From the NCBI RefSeq assembly GCF_036016755.1, contig NZ_JAYXIH010000018.1, positions 26,718 through 90,717 on the forward strand: 64,000 nt of DNA, in the 5' to 3' direction. Shown here piece after piece: positions 8,441-17,420 of the stretch. Below the pieces are notes generated by a model that did not search any database, was not told the DNA's origin, and saw nothing but the letters and a program-made list of their open reading frames with translations. The DNA is from Aurantimonas coralicida_A (GTDB lineage: Bacteria; Pseudomonadota; Alphaproteobacteria; Rhizobiales; Rhizobiaceae). Position 1 is the first letter of the stretch; each line of letters starts with the position of its first letter. The translations under genes and the position numbers were made by a program.

Positions 8441-9433
8441 ATGTATTTTCGGTGGGCAACGGGTGCATTTGTCGTCGCGCTGACTGTGCTGATCTGGACC
8501 GGGCTGGCGGGCGCCAATCCCGCGCGGTGGACAGCCGAAGGCTGGCGGACCGATTTCTCCAAACAATCGGTCGATCTGACCGAAATCATCTCGGGCGGTC
8601 CGCCGAAGGACGGCATCCCGGCGATCGACGATCCGCGCTTCGTGACGGCTGACGAGACGGATAATCTCCAGCCCCGCGAACCGGTAATCCAACTGACCGT
8701 AGGCGGCGAGACCCGAGCCTACCCCTTGAGTATCCTGATGTTCCACGAGATCGTCAACGATACGGTCGCCGGCATTCCCGTGGCCGTCACCTATTGTCCG
8801 CTCTGCAACGCGGCGATCGTCTTCGAGCGCGAGCTCGGTGGCACGGTTCTCGACTTCGGCACGACCGGGAAGCTGCGCAATTCCGACCTCGTCATGTACG
8901 ACCGGCAGACGGAAAGCTGGTGGCAGCAATTCACCGGCACGGGGATTGTGGGAGCCATGACCGGCAAGACGCTCGACGTCATCCCCTCGGGCCTCGTCTC
9001 CTGGCAGGCGTTTTCCAAACGCCATCCGGACGCCAAGGTGCTGGCGCCGCCGACGAGCATGAGCCGGCCCTATGGCCAGAACCCCTATGTTTCCTACGAC
9101 AGCTCGGCGATGCCGTTCCTCTATCGCGGCGAGATGCCGGATGGGATCGAGCCGATGGCGCGCGTGGTGGTGGTGCGCGCGGCCGGGAGCAACAAGCCGG
9201 TCTCCATCGTCTCGCTGGCGAAGCTGCGCGAAGACAAGAGCCTTGAGCGCGGCGGCTATCGCCTGAGCTGGGAAGAAGGCCAGGCCTCGGCACTGGATAC
9301 GCGCGAGATCGGCAAGGGCCGGGAGGTCGGCACCGTCAGCGTCAGCGGACCGGACGGCAAGCCGGCGGTCCACGACATCACCTTCGCCTTCGTCGCCCAC
9401 GCCTTCCATCCGGAGATGACGATCGAGGGCTAG
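8441..9433 (+). CDS. DUF3179 domain-containing exported protein
   Basis: A 330-residue protein with an N-terminal signal peptide, hydrophobic to about residue 22 and ending AGANPARW. The body matches DUF3179: the conserved VTYCPLCNAAIVFER motif carries a CPLC pair, followed by GTTGKLRNSDLVMYD and ESWWQQFTG. Family function is unknown; the cysteine motif suggests metal binding or redox chemistry in the periplasm (inference). GGGAGG about 5 nt upstream fixes the ATG at 8441, although the frame is open from 8252. It converges on the RidA gene with only 14 nt between. Confidence 0.85.
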   Translation: MYFRWATGAFVVALTVLIWTGLAGANPARWTAEGWRTDFSKQSVDLTEIISGGPPKDGIPAIDDPRFVTADETDNLQPREPVIQLTVGGETRAYPLSILMFHEIVNDTVAGIPVAVTYCPLCNAAIVFERELGGTVLDFGTTGKLRNSDLVMYDRQTESWWQQFTGTGIVGAMTGKTLDVIPSGLVSWQAFSKRHPDAKVLAPPTSMSRPYGQNPYVSYDSSAMPFLYRGEMPDGIEPMARVVVVRAAGSNKPVSIVSLAKLREDKSLERGGYRLSWEEGQASALDTREIGKGREVGTVSVSGPDGKPAVHDITFAFVAHAFHPEMTIEG

Positions 9434-9447
9434 TGGATCGGGCCGGG

Positions 9448-9837
9448 CTAGCCGCGAAAGGCCGTCGCCTCGATCTCGACCTTCATCTCCGGCCGCAGCA
9501 GGCCCGCGACGATCATCGTCGCGGCAGGGCGGATGTCCGCGAGCCAGCGGCCGGTCACCGCGAAGACCTCGGAGGCCAGCGCGGCGTCGGTGACGGTATA
9601 GTTGATACGCACGATGTCGGCGAAGGTAAAACCCGCCTCGCGCAAGGCCGCGTCGATGGTGCGCAGCGCATTTTCCGCCTGCTCGGCGGCGCTGTCGGGC
9701 ATTTCCATCGATGTATAGTCGTAGCCGGTCGTGCCGGCGACGAAGCACCAGTCGCCGACCGCGACGGCGCGGGAATAGCCGGCCTGCTTTTCGAACGGAG
9801 AGCCGGTGGAGATGAGGCGGCGGTTCGTTGCATTCAT
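9448..9837 (-). CDS. RidA family protein (YjgF/YER057c/UK114)
   Basis: A 129-residue member of the Rid superfamily, which includes enamine/imine deaminases that remove reactive 2-aminoacrylate-type intermediates. FVAGTTGYDY, ENALRTIDAAL and the C-terminal EIEATAFRG match the family. The C-terminal arginine-containing motif of true RidA (normally in an R-x-C/A context) is not obvious, so it may be a non-archetypal Rid subgroup. The start at 9837 is chosen because homology begins there. leuD lies about 70 nt upstream on the same strand, so they may be co-transcribed. Confidence 0.85.
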   Translation of the reverse strand: MNATNRRLISTGSPFEKQAGYSRAVAVGDWCFVAGTTGYDYTSMEMPDSAAEQAENALRTIDAALREAGFTFADIVRINYTVTDAALASEVFAVTGRWLADIRPAATMIVAGLLRPEMKVEIEATAFRG

Positions 9838-9907
9838 GGCGTTTTGACCTTGCGATCGTTTCGACAAAGACGCCCGGTTCAATCCAGCCAACCGGTCACC
9901 GTCCACC

Positions 9908-10513
9908 TCAGGCCCAGGGGCGGCGCTCGGCCAGCACGGTCTCGTAGCTGGCGATCGAACCCGCCTTCTCCATGGTCAGGCCGATATCGTCGAGACCGTT
10001 GAGAAGGCAATGCTTGCGGAACGGGTCGATCTCGAAGGAGATTTCGCCGCCGTCAGGCCCGGCGATCGTCTGCGCCTCCAGATCGATGGTGAGGCGCGCA
10101 TTGGCGCCGCGCTCGGCGTCGTCCATCAAAAGATCGAGCTGTTCCGGCGTGACGCGGATCGGCAGGATGCCGTTCTTGAAGCAGTTGTTGTAGAAGATGT
10201 CGGCGAAGGACGTGGAAATCACGCAGCGGATGCCGAAGTCCAAGAGCGCCCAGGGCGCGTGCTCGCGCGACGAGCCGCAGCCGAAATTGTCGCCTGCCAC
10301 CAGGATCTCGGCGTTGCGATAGGCGGGCTTGTTGAGCACGAAATCGGGATTCTCCGATCCATCCTCGTTGTAGCGCGGCTCGGCGAACAGACCCGTGCCG
10401 AGGCCGGTGCGCAGGATCGTCTTCAGATAATCCTTCGGGATGATCATGTCCGTATCGACATTGACGATCGGCAAGGGGGCGGCGATCCCGGTCAATTTGT
10501 CGAACTTCTGCAT
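9908..10513 (-). CDS. leuD: 3-isopropylmalate dehydratase small subunit
   Basis: LeuD is the small swivelling subunit of isopropylmalate isomerase, which converts 2- to 3-isopropylmalate with the LeuC Fe-S subunit. The 201-residue length and N-terminal NVDTDMIIPKDYLKTI are typical. GCGSSREHAPWAL, the substrate-specificity and phosphate-binding region, is visible near residue 75. leuC is not in the window. The next leucine gene, leuB, is 7.6 kb downstream on the same strand. The intergenic 10514-10632 separates it from a divergent lyase gene. Confidence 0.96.
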   Translation of the reverse strand: MQKFDKLTGIAAPLPIVNVDTDMIIPKDYLKTILRTGLGTGLFAEPRYNEDGSENPDFVLNKPAYRNAEILVAGDNFGCGSSREHAPWALLDFGIRCVISTSFADIFYNNCFKNGILPIRVTPEQLDLLMDDAERGANARLTIDLEAQTIAGPDGGEISFEIDPFRKHCLLNGLDDIGLTMEKAGSIASYETVLAERRPWA

Positions 10514-10632
10514 AACGGTCTTCCTTCGTCACGGCGGCTCATCGTCGCGCGGTGGATAGCATTTCGGCTCGGGCGCGCAAACTCACAAGAGTTTTGCGGC
10601 GGCGGCGATTGCCTGTTTCGTCTGAATCGGCG

Positions 10633-11529
10633 ATGAGTTTCGCCATGATGACATCATTGCGCCCCCGCCGCTCGCTTCTGTTCGTTCCCGCCGCCAACGC
10701 GCGCGCGCTGGAAAAATCCGGCGGCCTTTCCGCCGACGCGCTGATCTACGATCTGGAGGATTCCGCCGGCCCGCGGGAGAAGCAGGCGGCCCGCGACAGA
10801 CTGGCGACCCATCTTGGCGCGGACGGTTTCGCCGGTGAGCGTATCATCCGGGTCAACGCGCTCGACACGCAATGGGGCACCGACGACCTGCAGATGGCGG
10901 CGAAAGCCGGCGTCGACGCCGTCCTGCTTCCCAAGGTCGAGACGGTCGGGACGCTGCGGCAGGTCGCCGATACACTGACGGAGGCGGGCGCGCCGGATAG
11001 CGTGAAGCTATGGGCGATGATCGAGACACCCCTCGGCATTCTCGACGTGGGAAAGCTCGCTGCCACGGGATCTGCCACGCGAGTGACGGCCCTGATGGTC
11101 GGACCCTATGACATCGCCCTGTCGACCGGCATCCAGCCTGGCCCCGACCGGGCCGAATTGATGCCCTGGATCATGCAGATCATGGTGGCGGCGAAAGCCT
11201 ATGGAATGGCGGTGCTCGATGGCCCCTATGCCAATTTCCGCGATGAGGCGGGCTTCGCCGCCGAATGCGCGGCGGGGCGACGGCTGGGCTTCGACGGCAA
11301 GACGCTGATCCATCCGACACAGATCGCGGCCGCCAACGCCGCTTACTCGCCCGATCCCGCCGCCGTCACTTGGGCGGAGCGGATCGTCGAGACCTTCGCC
11401 GCGCCGGAAAACGCCGACAAGGGCGTGCTGCAGATCGAGGGACGCATGGTCGAGCGGCTGCATCTCAAGCAGGCGCAAAACCTTTTGGCGATGCGCGATG
11501 CGATCGCCGACCGGGAGGCGGCGCGATGA
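10633..11529 (+). CDS. HpcH/HpaI aldolase / CitE-like CoA-ester lyase
   Basis: About 298 residues of a TIM-barrel lyase related to CitE, malyl-CoA lyase and citramalyl-CoA lyase. RRSLLFVPAANARALEK, DLEDS, LLPKVET, the Mg-binding METPLGIL-type segment (IETPLGIL) and GKTLIHPTQI are all present in order. The start is uncertain among ATGs at 10633, 10645 and 10648; none has an obvious ribosome-binding site, and homology begins just after them. Its stop overlaps the ATG of the DUF1737 gene, so the two are translationally coupled. The substrate is not determinable; CoA thioesters such as malyl- or citramalyl-CoA are plausible. Confidence 0.87.
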   Translation: MSFAMMTSLRPRRSLLFVPAANARALEKSGGLSADALIYDLEDSAGPREKQAARDRLATHLGADGFAGERIIRVNALDTQWGTDDLQMAAKAGVDAVLLPKVETVGTLRQVADTLTEAGAPDSVKLWAMIETPLGILDVGKLAATGSATRVTALMVGPYDIALSTGIQPGPDRAELMPWIMQIMVAAKAYGMAVLDGPYANFRDEAGFAAECAAGRRLGFDGKTLIHPTQIAAANAAYSPDPAAVTWAERIVETFAAPENADKGVLQIEGRMVERLHLKQAQNLLAMRDAIADREAAR

Positions 11530-11732
11530 AGCTCTACCGCTTCCTGTCGGGGCCGGACGATTCCGCCTTCTGCCACAAGTTGTCTTTGGCGCTGTCCAAG
11601 GGTTGGGAGCTGCATGGCTCGCCGACCTACGCCTATGACGCGGCGATGGGCACAATGCGCTGCGGCCAGGCCGTGGTCAAAACCGTCGCGGGCAAGGATT
11701 ACGACCCGGCGATGAAGCTCGGCGAGCAGTAG
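11526..11732 (+). CDS. DUF1737 domain-containing small protein
   Basis: A 68-residue protein beginning MKLYRFLSGPDD, with GWELHGSPTYAYD and MRCGQAVVK, matching the DUF1737 family of short uncharacterised proteins. GGGAGG lies about 8 nt upstream, and the ATG overlaps the stop of the preceding lyase gene (ATGA), which supports co-translation. Function unknown; the pairing with a CitE-like lyase is the only clue. Confidence 0.85.
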   Translation: MKLYRFLSGPDDSAFCHKLSLALSKGWELHGSPTYAYDAAMGTMRCGQAVVKTVAGKDYDPAMKLGEQ

Positions 11733-11793
11733 GCGCGCCGGTGAGGCCAATGCGTCACGGCTATGCCATGTGCGAAGACTGCGCCGCCGCAGC

Positions 11794-12150
11794 ATGAGGC
11801 CATCGCTGGAATCCGCCATTGGTTACGGGATCGGCTGTGCGCTTGTCGGCCTTGCCGCCTTTGCCGTGATCGCCGTCCTTGCCGTCGTGGCGATGGCCTT
11901 TCCGCTCACCCTGACGATCGTCCTCGTCAGCCTGGCTGTGCTGGCCCTCCTGCGGTGGCGGCAAAACCGGGCGACGGTTCAAGACGAAGCGATAACGGGC
12001 GGTTCAGGTCACGCTTGCCTCGAGCGCTTCCATGTCGTCGTCCGACAGGCCGAAATGGTGGCCGATCTCGTGGATCAGCACATGCGAGACAAGGGTACCC
12101 AGGGTTTCCTCGTGCTCGGCCCAATAATCCAGGATGGGCCGGCGATATAA
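11794..12150 (+). CDS. Possible small membrane protein overlapping the zincin gene
   Basis: The frame from ATG 11794 begins MRPSLESAIGYGIG and then has two strong hydrophobic stretches, roughly residues 8-30 and 33-52, followed by RWRQNR. This part lies in otherwise noncoding DNA and looks real. The rest (after about residue 70) runs antisense through the 3' end of the metallopeptidase gene for about 147 nt, and its composition there is probably imposed by the opposite strand. Either the true protein is shorter, with a lost stop or a frameshift, or the genes overlap tail to tail. No family is recognised. Confidence 0.35.
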   Translation: MRPSLESAIGYGIGCALVGLAAFAVIAVLAVVAMAFPLTLTIVLVSLAVLALLRWRQNRATVQDEAITGGSGHACLERFHVVVRQAEMVADLVDQHMRDKGTQGFLVLGPIIQDGPAI

Positions 12151-12426
12151 AAGAATGCGGTTCGGCATCTCTCCGGTGACCGGGCTGTCGATGTCCCCGA
12201 TCCCGCGGCCCTCGAACAGGCCGAGAATGTCGAAGGGGCTTTGCAACTCCATCTCGCGGACCACGTCGTCGTCGGGAAAGTCCGCGACGTAGAAACGAAT
12301 CTCGCCGGAGAGCGCCCGGAACTCATCGGGAAGTTCGGCATAGGCCTTGATCGCGATCGCCTCGACGACGTCGAGGCCCGGCGCCATCGATGTTTCCCAG
12401 GACTGTGCGTCGGCGCTGCTATCCAT
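12004..12426 (-). CDS. Metallopeptidase family protein (zincin-like, DUF1025)
   Basis: A 140-residue protein with a minimal zincin site near the C-terminus: HEIGHHFGLSDDDM, an HExxH motif followed by a histidine and acidic residues. The upstream LYRRPILDYW and LVSHVLIHEIGH segments match the short bacterial metallopeptidase family once called DUF1025. No signal peptide is seen, so it is probably cytoplasmic. ATG 12426 is preferred over the TTG one codon earlier. Activity on proteins is inferred from the motif only. It lies just downstream of the oxidase operon on the same strand, with a gap of about 40 nt. Confidence 0.85.
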   Translation of the reverse strand: MDSSADAQSWETSMAPGLDVVEAIAIKAYAELPDEFRALSGEIRFYVADFPDDDVVREMELQSPFDILGLFEGRGIGDIDSPVTGEMPNRILLYRRPILDYWAEHEETLGTLVSHVLIHEIGHHFGLSDDDMEALEASVT

Positions 12427-12465
12427 CAAGGCTCTCTCGGTTGTCGTTCATGCGTCGTCGCCCGC

Positions 12466-13761
12466 TCAACGGCCGACCGGCTGGGCGGCATACCACGCGG
12501 CGACCGCAGCGATCTGTTCATCGGTCATGTTGACCGCGATCGGCGTCATCAGGTGCGAGAATTGCGTACCACCGCGGACGCCGTCCTTCCATAGTTCCAG
12601 ATGTGTCCGCGCGTACCATTCCGGCTGGCCGCCGAGATAGGGGTAAAGCGGGTTCTTCGCCCGTCCCTCGGCGCCGTGGCAGCTCTCGCAGGAGGGAATC
12701 TTGCGGGCCGGAAGGCCCTCCAGGGCAATCTTTCGTCCGAGATCGCGCATGGCCGCCGCGTCTTCCGGGAGGCCTCCGGCCGTCGCGGTGGAGACGACGG
12801 CGTTTCCGCTGCGCGTGTCGGGCGGAAATATCTGCGCCGGAACGCCATCGGCGGGCGTGCTTGCCGGTTCCGTTTCGGCCTCGGCGACCTGACCGGCCCG
12901 GGCGGGGCTCTCCCTCGGCTCATCGGAACCGCGCTTCACTGGCTTGCCAGCATACCATTCGGCCAGCGCGGCCAGTGTCGCCTTGTCATAGCGCTTGGCC
13001 GGCGGCTGCATCAGGCCGGAATGGCGGAAGCCTTCCGAATAGGCCCTGAGCGTTGCCAGAAGATAGGCTTCAGGCTGCCCGGCGATGATCGGAAAGGCGC
13101 CGGCGGCGTCTTTCTCGCCTTGGCCGAGGCCATCACGGCCGTGGCACCGCGCGCAATCCGCCAGTGCGTTCGCGAAGATGCCGTCGAGCCCGGCCGTCGC
13201 CTCGCCGCCGGCTTGCAGCTTTTCATCGCCGCGTTTGCCGCCGAGGGCGAGCTCGGCGTAGCGCTCGGCCGTCATCTCGGGAAGCGCGCGCAGGAAGGCG
13301 ACCTGCGCCCAGACCTCGTCGTCCCGCTCCTGGGTCACCCAGGCGGGCATACCCGAATATTTGATGCCGTATTTGGCGATCCAGAACAGCTCGCGGTCTT
13401 TCCAGTCGCCGATTCTTTCGGCGAGCCGCGGCGGATGCGGCGTCATCGACAGGGAGACCGGCGATTGCGGCATGCCGGGGGCGCCGTGGCAGGGGGCGCA
13501 GCCGGTGGCGAAATGCCCCGCCGCGCGTTGCACGAGCGCCGGATCGTCGAGGTCGATGTTCTCGGGAACGGAAATGGTCAATGACTGGCGCGCGACGGTG
13601 TTGCGCATGGTCCAGTTCAAGAACCAGCCGACCGGCGCGAAATGTCCCGTGGACGCCGCGATGGAGACCATGCCGGAAAGGCTGACGGCGAAGGCCAGCG
13701 CGACGGCGCCGACAGCGGCAAGGAGAAGCTTCTTCCCGGTGAGGATGAAATCGATCCGCAT
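12466..13761 (-). CDS. Membrane-anchored triheme cytochrome c
   Basis: A 431-residue protein with an N-terminal membrane anchor (about residues 10-35) and three heme c attachment motifs: CAPCH at 88-92, CARCH at 203-207 and CESCH at 358-362. Each lies in its own cytochrome domain, and a Glu/Pro/Ala-rich linker (about 275-325) precedes the third. It would sit on the periplasmic face and pass electrons to the terminal oxidase encoded just upstream. Its ATG overlaps the stop of the ctaG gene, so it is the last member of a coupled operon. An alternative role as electron acceptor for the periplasmic GMC dehydrogenase at 3 kb is conceivable but unsupported. Confidence 0.88.
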   Translation of the reverse strand: MRIDFILTGKKLLLAAVGAVALAFAVSLSGMVSIAASTGHFAPVGWFLNWTMRNTVARQSLTISVPENIDLDDPALVQRAAGHFATGCAPCHGAPGMPQSPVSLSMTPHPPRLAERIGDWKDRELFWIAKYGIKYSGMPAWVTQERDDEVWAQVAFLRALPEMTAERYAELALGGKRGDEKLQAGGEATAGLDGIFANALADCARCHGRDGLGQGEKDAAGAFPIIAGQPEAYLLATLRAYSEGFRHSGLMQPPAKRYDKATLAALAEWYAGKPVKRGSDEPRESPARAGQVAEAETEPASTPADGVPAQIFPPDTRSGNAVVSTATAGGLPEDAAAMRDLGRKIALEGLPARKIPSCESCHGAEGRAKNPLYPYLGGQPEWYARTHLELWKDGVRGGTQFSHLMTPIAVNMTDEQIAAVAAWYAAQPVGR

Positions 13762-14471
13762 CAGCCGGTCCTACCGCTGGGCATTTGCTCGCGCAGGATC
13801 GAGGCGAGAAGCGCCAGTCCGCCTGTCAGATAGGCCGCGCCGCCGACGAGCAACATCAAAACGCCGCCGAGTTGCTGGTCGCCCAGCGGCGTCAGCGCGG
13901 CGGCGGGCGAACAGAGTTCGGCGCAGGCATAGAGCGGGCGCGGCGCCAGCAAGAGCAACGCACCGAGCAGTGTCATATGCATCGAGGTGACGAGAAGAGC
14001 GACGACGCCCGTGGCGCGAGCGGCCGGCCGGCCGGCGCCCGCCGCCCCGATGGCGCTGGCCCACAGAAGGATGCCGGCGGCAAGGAACGAGGCTTGCTCA
14101 AGAACGAAAACGGCCGCATCCACGCGCGCCGCGTCGTGTAGCACCGGCGCATGCCAGGCCCAGACCGCGACGAACTCGACCAGCGAGGCGGCGATGGCGA
14201 CAGCCGGAGAAAGCCCGGCGATCAAACCGGGAAAGGCGCGCGCCAGGCCGAGCGCGAGCAGCGGCGCGGCGAGGACGACGAGGCCCATATGCAACGCCAT
14301 ATGGGCAGCGAAGGAGCCTCGGGCGCTCTCCGGCAGCGGCCCGAACCACAAAAGCGTCAGCAGGAGGACGCCGGCGACCAGTGGCCAGAACCGCGTGATA
14401 CCCGGCCACTTGGATGCCGCCGGGGTCATGGCCGGACCATAGTCGGCAAGAATGGGCGCGCCGGTTCTCAT
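13761..14471 (-). CDS. ctaG: Cytochrome c oxidase assembly protein, CtaG (caa3 type)
   Basis: A 236-residue, multi-pass membrane protein with about six to seven helices. It includes AAHMALHMGLVVLAAPLLALG, whose His/Met-rich helix is typical of the caa3_CtaG family. These proteins help assemble the oxidase, probably at the copper-insertion stage; this family differs from the Cox11-type CtaG. It overlaps the stop of the upstream small membrane protein (ATGA) and the start of the triheme cytochrome. The position inside an oxidase operon supports the call. Confidence 0.85.
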   Translation of the reverse strand: MRTGAPILADYGPAMTPAASKWPGITRFWPLVAGVLLLTLLWFGPLPESARGSFAAHMALHMGLVVLAAPLLALGLARAFPGLIAGLSPAVAIAASLVEFVAVWAWHAPVLHDAARVDAAVFVLEQASFLAAGILLWASAIGAAGAGRPAARATGVVALLVTSMHMTLLGALLLLAPRPLYACAELCSPAAALTPLGDQQLGGVLMLLVGGAAYLTGGLALLASILREQMPSGRTG

Positions 14472-14848
14472 CGGCAGTCCGCGTTGATCAGCACCGGCAG
14501 GGCAACGAAGAGCACCGCGACGAAGGACAGCGCGGCGAGTAGTACGGTGGAGAACTCCAGAAACCGCTCGCGCCCCGCCCCGCTATCCTCGTCGTTGTGA
14601 AAACCGCTGCCGCCTTCCGTGCGCCATTCGTGCAGCGCCCGTCGGAAGACGAGGCCGATCAGCACCAGCGCAAGGAGCGTCACGATCGCGATGGCGATGC
14701 GGGCGCCGCCGATGGTCTCGAAAACCTGGACATTCGGCGCGCATGCATAGGCCGCGAGTACGTAGGAGACGAGGAAGTGCAGCGCCCAGACCGTCGGCGG
14801 GGTGATCAGCGTCCAGAGATTGTCGCGGGTCTGTCGGTTGGTGTTCAT
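14468..14848 (-). CDS. Small membrane protein of the oxidase operon
   Basis: A 126-residue protein with about three membrane helices, beginning MNTNRQTRDNLW. TLITPPTVWALHFLVSYV is followed by VLAAYACAP, then a helix at about 45-65 and a C-terminal helix ending VLINADCR. The start at 14848 lies 10 nt after the ctaD stop; an earlier in-frame start would sit inside ctaD. It ends in an ATGA overlap with ctaG. Similar unnamed proteins accompany caa3-type operons in Proteobacteria (recollection). Its role may be assembly or a small structural subunit. Confidence 0.72.
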   Translation of the reverse strand: MNTNRQTRDNLWTLITPPTVWALHFLVSYVLAAYACAPNVQVFETIGGARIAIAIVTLLALVLIGLVFRRALHEWRTEGGSGFHNDEDSGAGRERFLEFSTVLLAALSFVAVLFVALPVLINADCR

Positions 14849-14858
14849 CGCCCTCTCC

Positions 14859-17420
14859 TCAGACCGCCAGCGGGAAGAGCGCGATGGTCGCAACGGTGAT
14901 CAACGCAGTGGCCGCCATGAAGTGCCAGTAGAGCGCGACATTGGCGATATCGATGTCGTAGACCGGCGTCAGCCGGCCGGCGAGCGATCGCGCCAGGCAA
15001 TAGCCGAGCATCAGTGCGCCGACGGCGCCGTGGACCGCTGTCCAGATGACCAGCACCCAGACCGTCGCCGGATAGACGTGGGTGACCGGATCGAGACCGG
15101 TGACGTACGGTGCCCAGACGAGAGCCGCTCCGCCGCCAAGGGCCAGCAAGGCGCCGCCGCCCATGAGCGCCCGCGCCATGCCGACCGAACCGGCGCGGTT
15201 GATTCTGAGCGCCAGGCGGGCGGCGATCCACCCGCCTGCAAACAGCGCCAGCGCGATCAACGGCCAGACCAACCCCGGCCCCTCGATACGGGCCGGCGGA
15301 AAGTTTTCGTGGATGGTAAAAAAGAAAAAATAACCGAACACCAGCGACAGGAAGGCGGTGCCGTCGCCGACCATGGTGATGAACATCGCCCACCAGCCGA
15401 CCGATTTCGGGCCGGAAAGATAAAGCGGCAGCGTCAGCCCGCGGCCCACATCCTTGTCCGGTTTCTCCGGGATGATGGCGGTGCCGCGCCACAGCCAGAC
15501 GAGAATCGCGGCGGTCGCCAGCACCATCGCCGCGATGGTCGCCAGCCACCAGTGGAAGGTCGCGAAGATGAACACCGCGCCGAGGAAGATCGCCGCCCAC
15601 ATGGTCATGAAGGTCGGGCCGGGAACCCGCAGGCACTGTTCCGGCGTCGCGTCGAGGACGCCGGTCACCATCGTCTCGCGCTGCATCTCCTCGGCGTCCG
15701 GCATGTAGAAGCGTCCCATGTCGACGTCTTCCATGAAGTTCGGCTGCTCCCACAGCGGATAGCGGGTCGTGACGAGCGGGATCGAGCGCACCCCCCAGCC
15801 CTTGTCCTCGGTCTCGGCCAGCCATTCCAGCGTGCCGGCGTTCCAGACATTGCGCTCGGCACGCGGCAGATGGCGGCTTGGCCGCAGCACGTCGAAGACG
15901 ACGACGAGGAAGCCGGCGGCAAAGACGAAGGCGCCGACCGAGGAGATCAGATTGGGAATGTCGAGCCCGAGGTCGGCGGGATAGGTCCAGATGCGGCGGG
16001 GCATGCCCATCAGCCCCGACCAGTGCATCGGCAGGAAGGCGACGTTGAAGCCGACGAACATCAGCCAGAAGGCGATCTTGCCAAGGCCGTCGGACAGCTT
16101 TCGTCCCGACAGCATCGGCCAGAAATAGTAGATGCCGGCAACGACCGGAAACAGCATGCCGCCGATCAAGACGTAATGGAGGTGTCCGACGATGAAATAG
16201 GTGTCGTGGGCCTGCCAGTCGAAGGGCGCGAGCGCGACCATGACGCCCGTGAGGCCGCCAAGGACGAAGATCGCCAGCGCCCCGGAGACGAACAGCATCG
16301 GCACCCGATAGATCACCCGGCCGGTCAGGAGCGTCGCCAGGAACACGAAGATCTGGACGCCGGTCGGGATCGCCACCGCCTCGGACGCGGCCGAGAAGAA
16401 GCCGAGCGAGATCGCGGGGAGGCCGGTGGTGAACATGTGGTGGACCCACAGGCCGAACGACAGAAAGCCGGTGCCGACAGCGGCGAGCACGATCCAGGAA
16501 TAGCCGAGGATCGGGCGCCGCGCGAAGGTCGGAACGATCATCGCCAGAAGCGCGATCGCCGGCAGAAAGACGATGTAGACCTCAGGGTGTCCGAAGATCC
16601 AGAACAGGTGTTGCCACAGCATCGGGTCGCCGCCGCGCTCGGGGTCGAAGAACGGCCAGCCGAACAGGCGCTCCAGCTCGAACAGGATGTCGCCGGCGAT
16701 CAGCGGCGGGAATGCGAACAGGATCATGCCGGCGACGACGAGCACATACCAGGCATAGAGCGGCATCAGATTGAGCCGCATGCCGGGCGGCCGGCATTTC
16801 AGCGTGCCGACGATCAGCTCCACCGCCGCGGCGATCGAGGCGACCTCGATGAAGGAGAGGCCGAGCAGCCAGATGTCGGGACCATATCCCGGCGTGAAGC
16901 GCTCCTGCGTCGTCAGCGGCGGATACATGAACCAGCCGCTGGCGGGCGCCGCGTCGAAGAAGATCGAGCCGGTGACGAACACTCCGCCGATGAGGAAGCA
17001 CCAATAGCCGAAGGCCGAAAGGCGCGGAAACGGCAGGTCGCGCGCGCCCAGCATCTGCGGCAGGATGACGATCGCCACCGCCTCGAAGATCGGCACGGCG
17101 AACAGGAACATCATCACCGTGCCGTGCAGCGTGTAGACCTGATTGTAGAAACTGGCCGACAGGAAGTCGTTGTCCGGAACGGCGAGCTGCACGCGGATCA
17201 TCAGGCCGAGAACGCCCGCGAACAGTAAGAAGGCGAAGGCGGTGGCGGTGTACCAGATCCCCACCTCGGTGTTGTTCACCGCCGACCAGTAGCGCCAGCC
17301 TTTCGGCGCCTTCCAGACCTCGATCAGTCGCTCCTCCTGGGCGCGGCGGACGGCCGCGTCCTCCTGGTCCTGATGGGTGGCGCCGGTCACGCCAGGCTTG
17401 CCGAACGCGGTCTCGCTCAT
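14859..17420 (-). CDS. ctaD: Cytochrome c oxidase subunit I fused to subunit III
   Basis: An 853-residue heme-copper oxidase subunit. Residues to about 560 form subunit I: His99 (TLHGTVMMF) and His415 would ligate heme a, His413 heme a3, and His278, His327 and His328 CuB. GHPEVY carries the cross-linked Tyr282 and the proton-channel Glu280 of the A1 type. The rest, after a linker, contains further helices including an SVGWWAMF segment and matches subunit III (COX3). Such I-III fusions occur in caa3/ba3-like oxidases. It overlaps the coxB stop by ATGA. Together with CoxB it would reduce oxygen and pump protons in the inner membrane. Confidence 0.95.
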   Translation of the reverse strand: MSETAFGKPGVTGATHQDQEDAAVRRAQEERLIEVWKAPKGWRYWSAVNNTEVGIWYTATAFAFLLFAGVLGLMIRVQLAVPDNDFLSASFYNQVYTLHGTVMMFLFAVPIFEAVAIVILPQMLGARDLPFPRLSAFGYWCFLIGGVFVTGSIFFDAAPASGWFMYPPLTTQERFTPGYGPDIWLLGLSFIEVASIAAAVELIVGTLKCRPPGMRLNLMPLYAWYVLVVAGMILFAFPPLIAGDILFELERLFGWPFFDPERGGDPMLWQHLFWIFGHPEVYIVFLPAIALLAMIVPTFARRPILGYSWIVLAAVGTGFLSFGLWVHHMFTTGLPAISLGFFSAASEAVAIPTGVQIFVFLATLLTGRVIYRVPMLFVSGALAIFVLGGLTGVMVALAPFDWQAHDTYFIVGHLHYVLIGGMLFPVVAGIYYFWPMLSGRKLSDGLGKIAFWLMFVGFNVAFLPMHWSGLMGMPRRIWTYPADLGLDIPNLISSVGAFVFAAGFLVVVFDVLRPSRHLPRAERNVWNAGTLEWLAETEDKGWGVRSIPLVTTRYPLWEQPNFMEDVDMGRFYMPDAEEMQRETMVTGVLDATPEQCLRVPGPTFMTMWAAIFLGAVFIFATFHWWLATIAAMVLATAAILVWLWRGTAIIPEKPDKDVGRGLTLPLYLSGPKSVGWWAMFITMVGDGTAFLSLVFGYFFFFTIHENFPPARIEGPGLVWPLIALALFAGGWIAARLALRINRAGSVGMARALMGGGALLALGGGAALVWAPYVTGLDPVTHVYPATVWVLVIWTAVHGAVGALMLGYCLARSLAGRLTPVYDIDIANVALYWHFMAATALITVATIALFPLAV

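Noticed and set aside
14802..17228. An 808-codon open frame on the plus strand across the oxidase subunit I-III gene
   Set aside because: It is antisense to a complete oxidase gene with all heme and copper ligands. Its Arg/His/Asp/Glu-rich composition is the usual shadow of GC-rich coding DNA.
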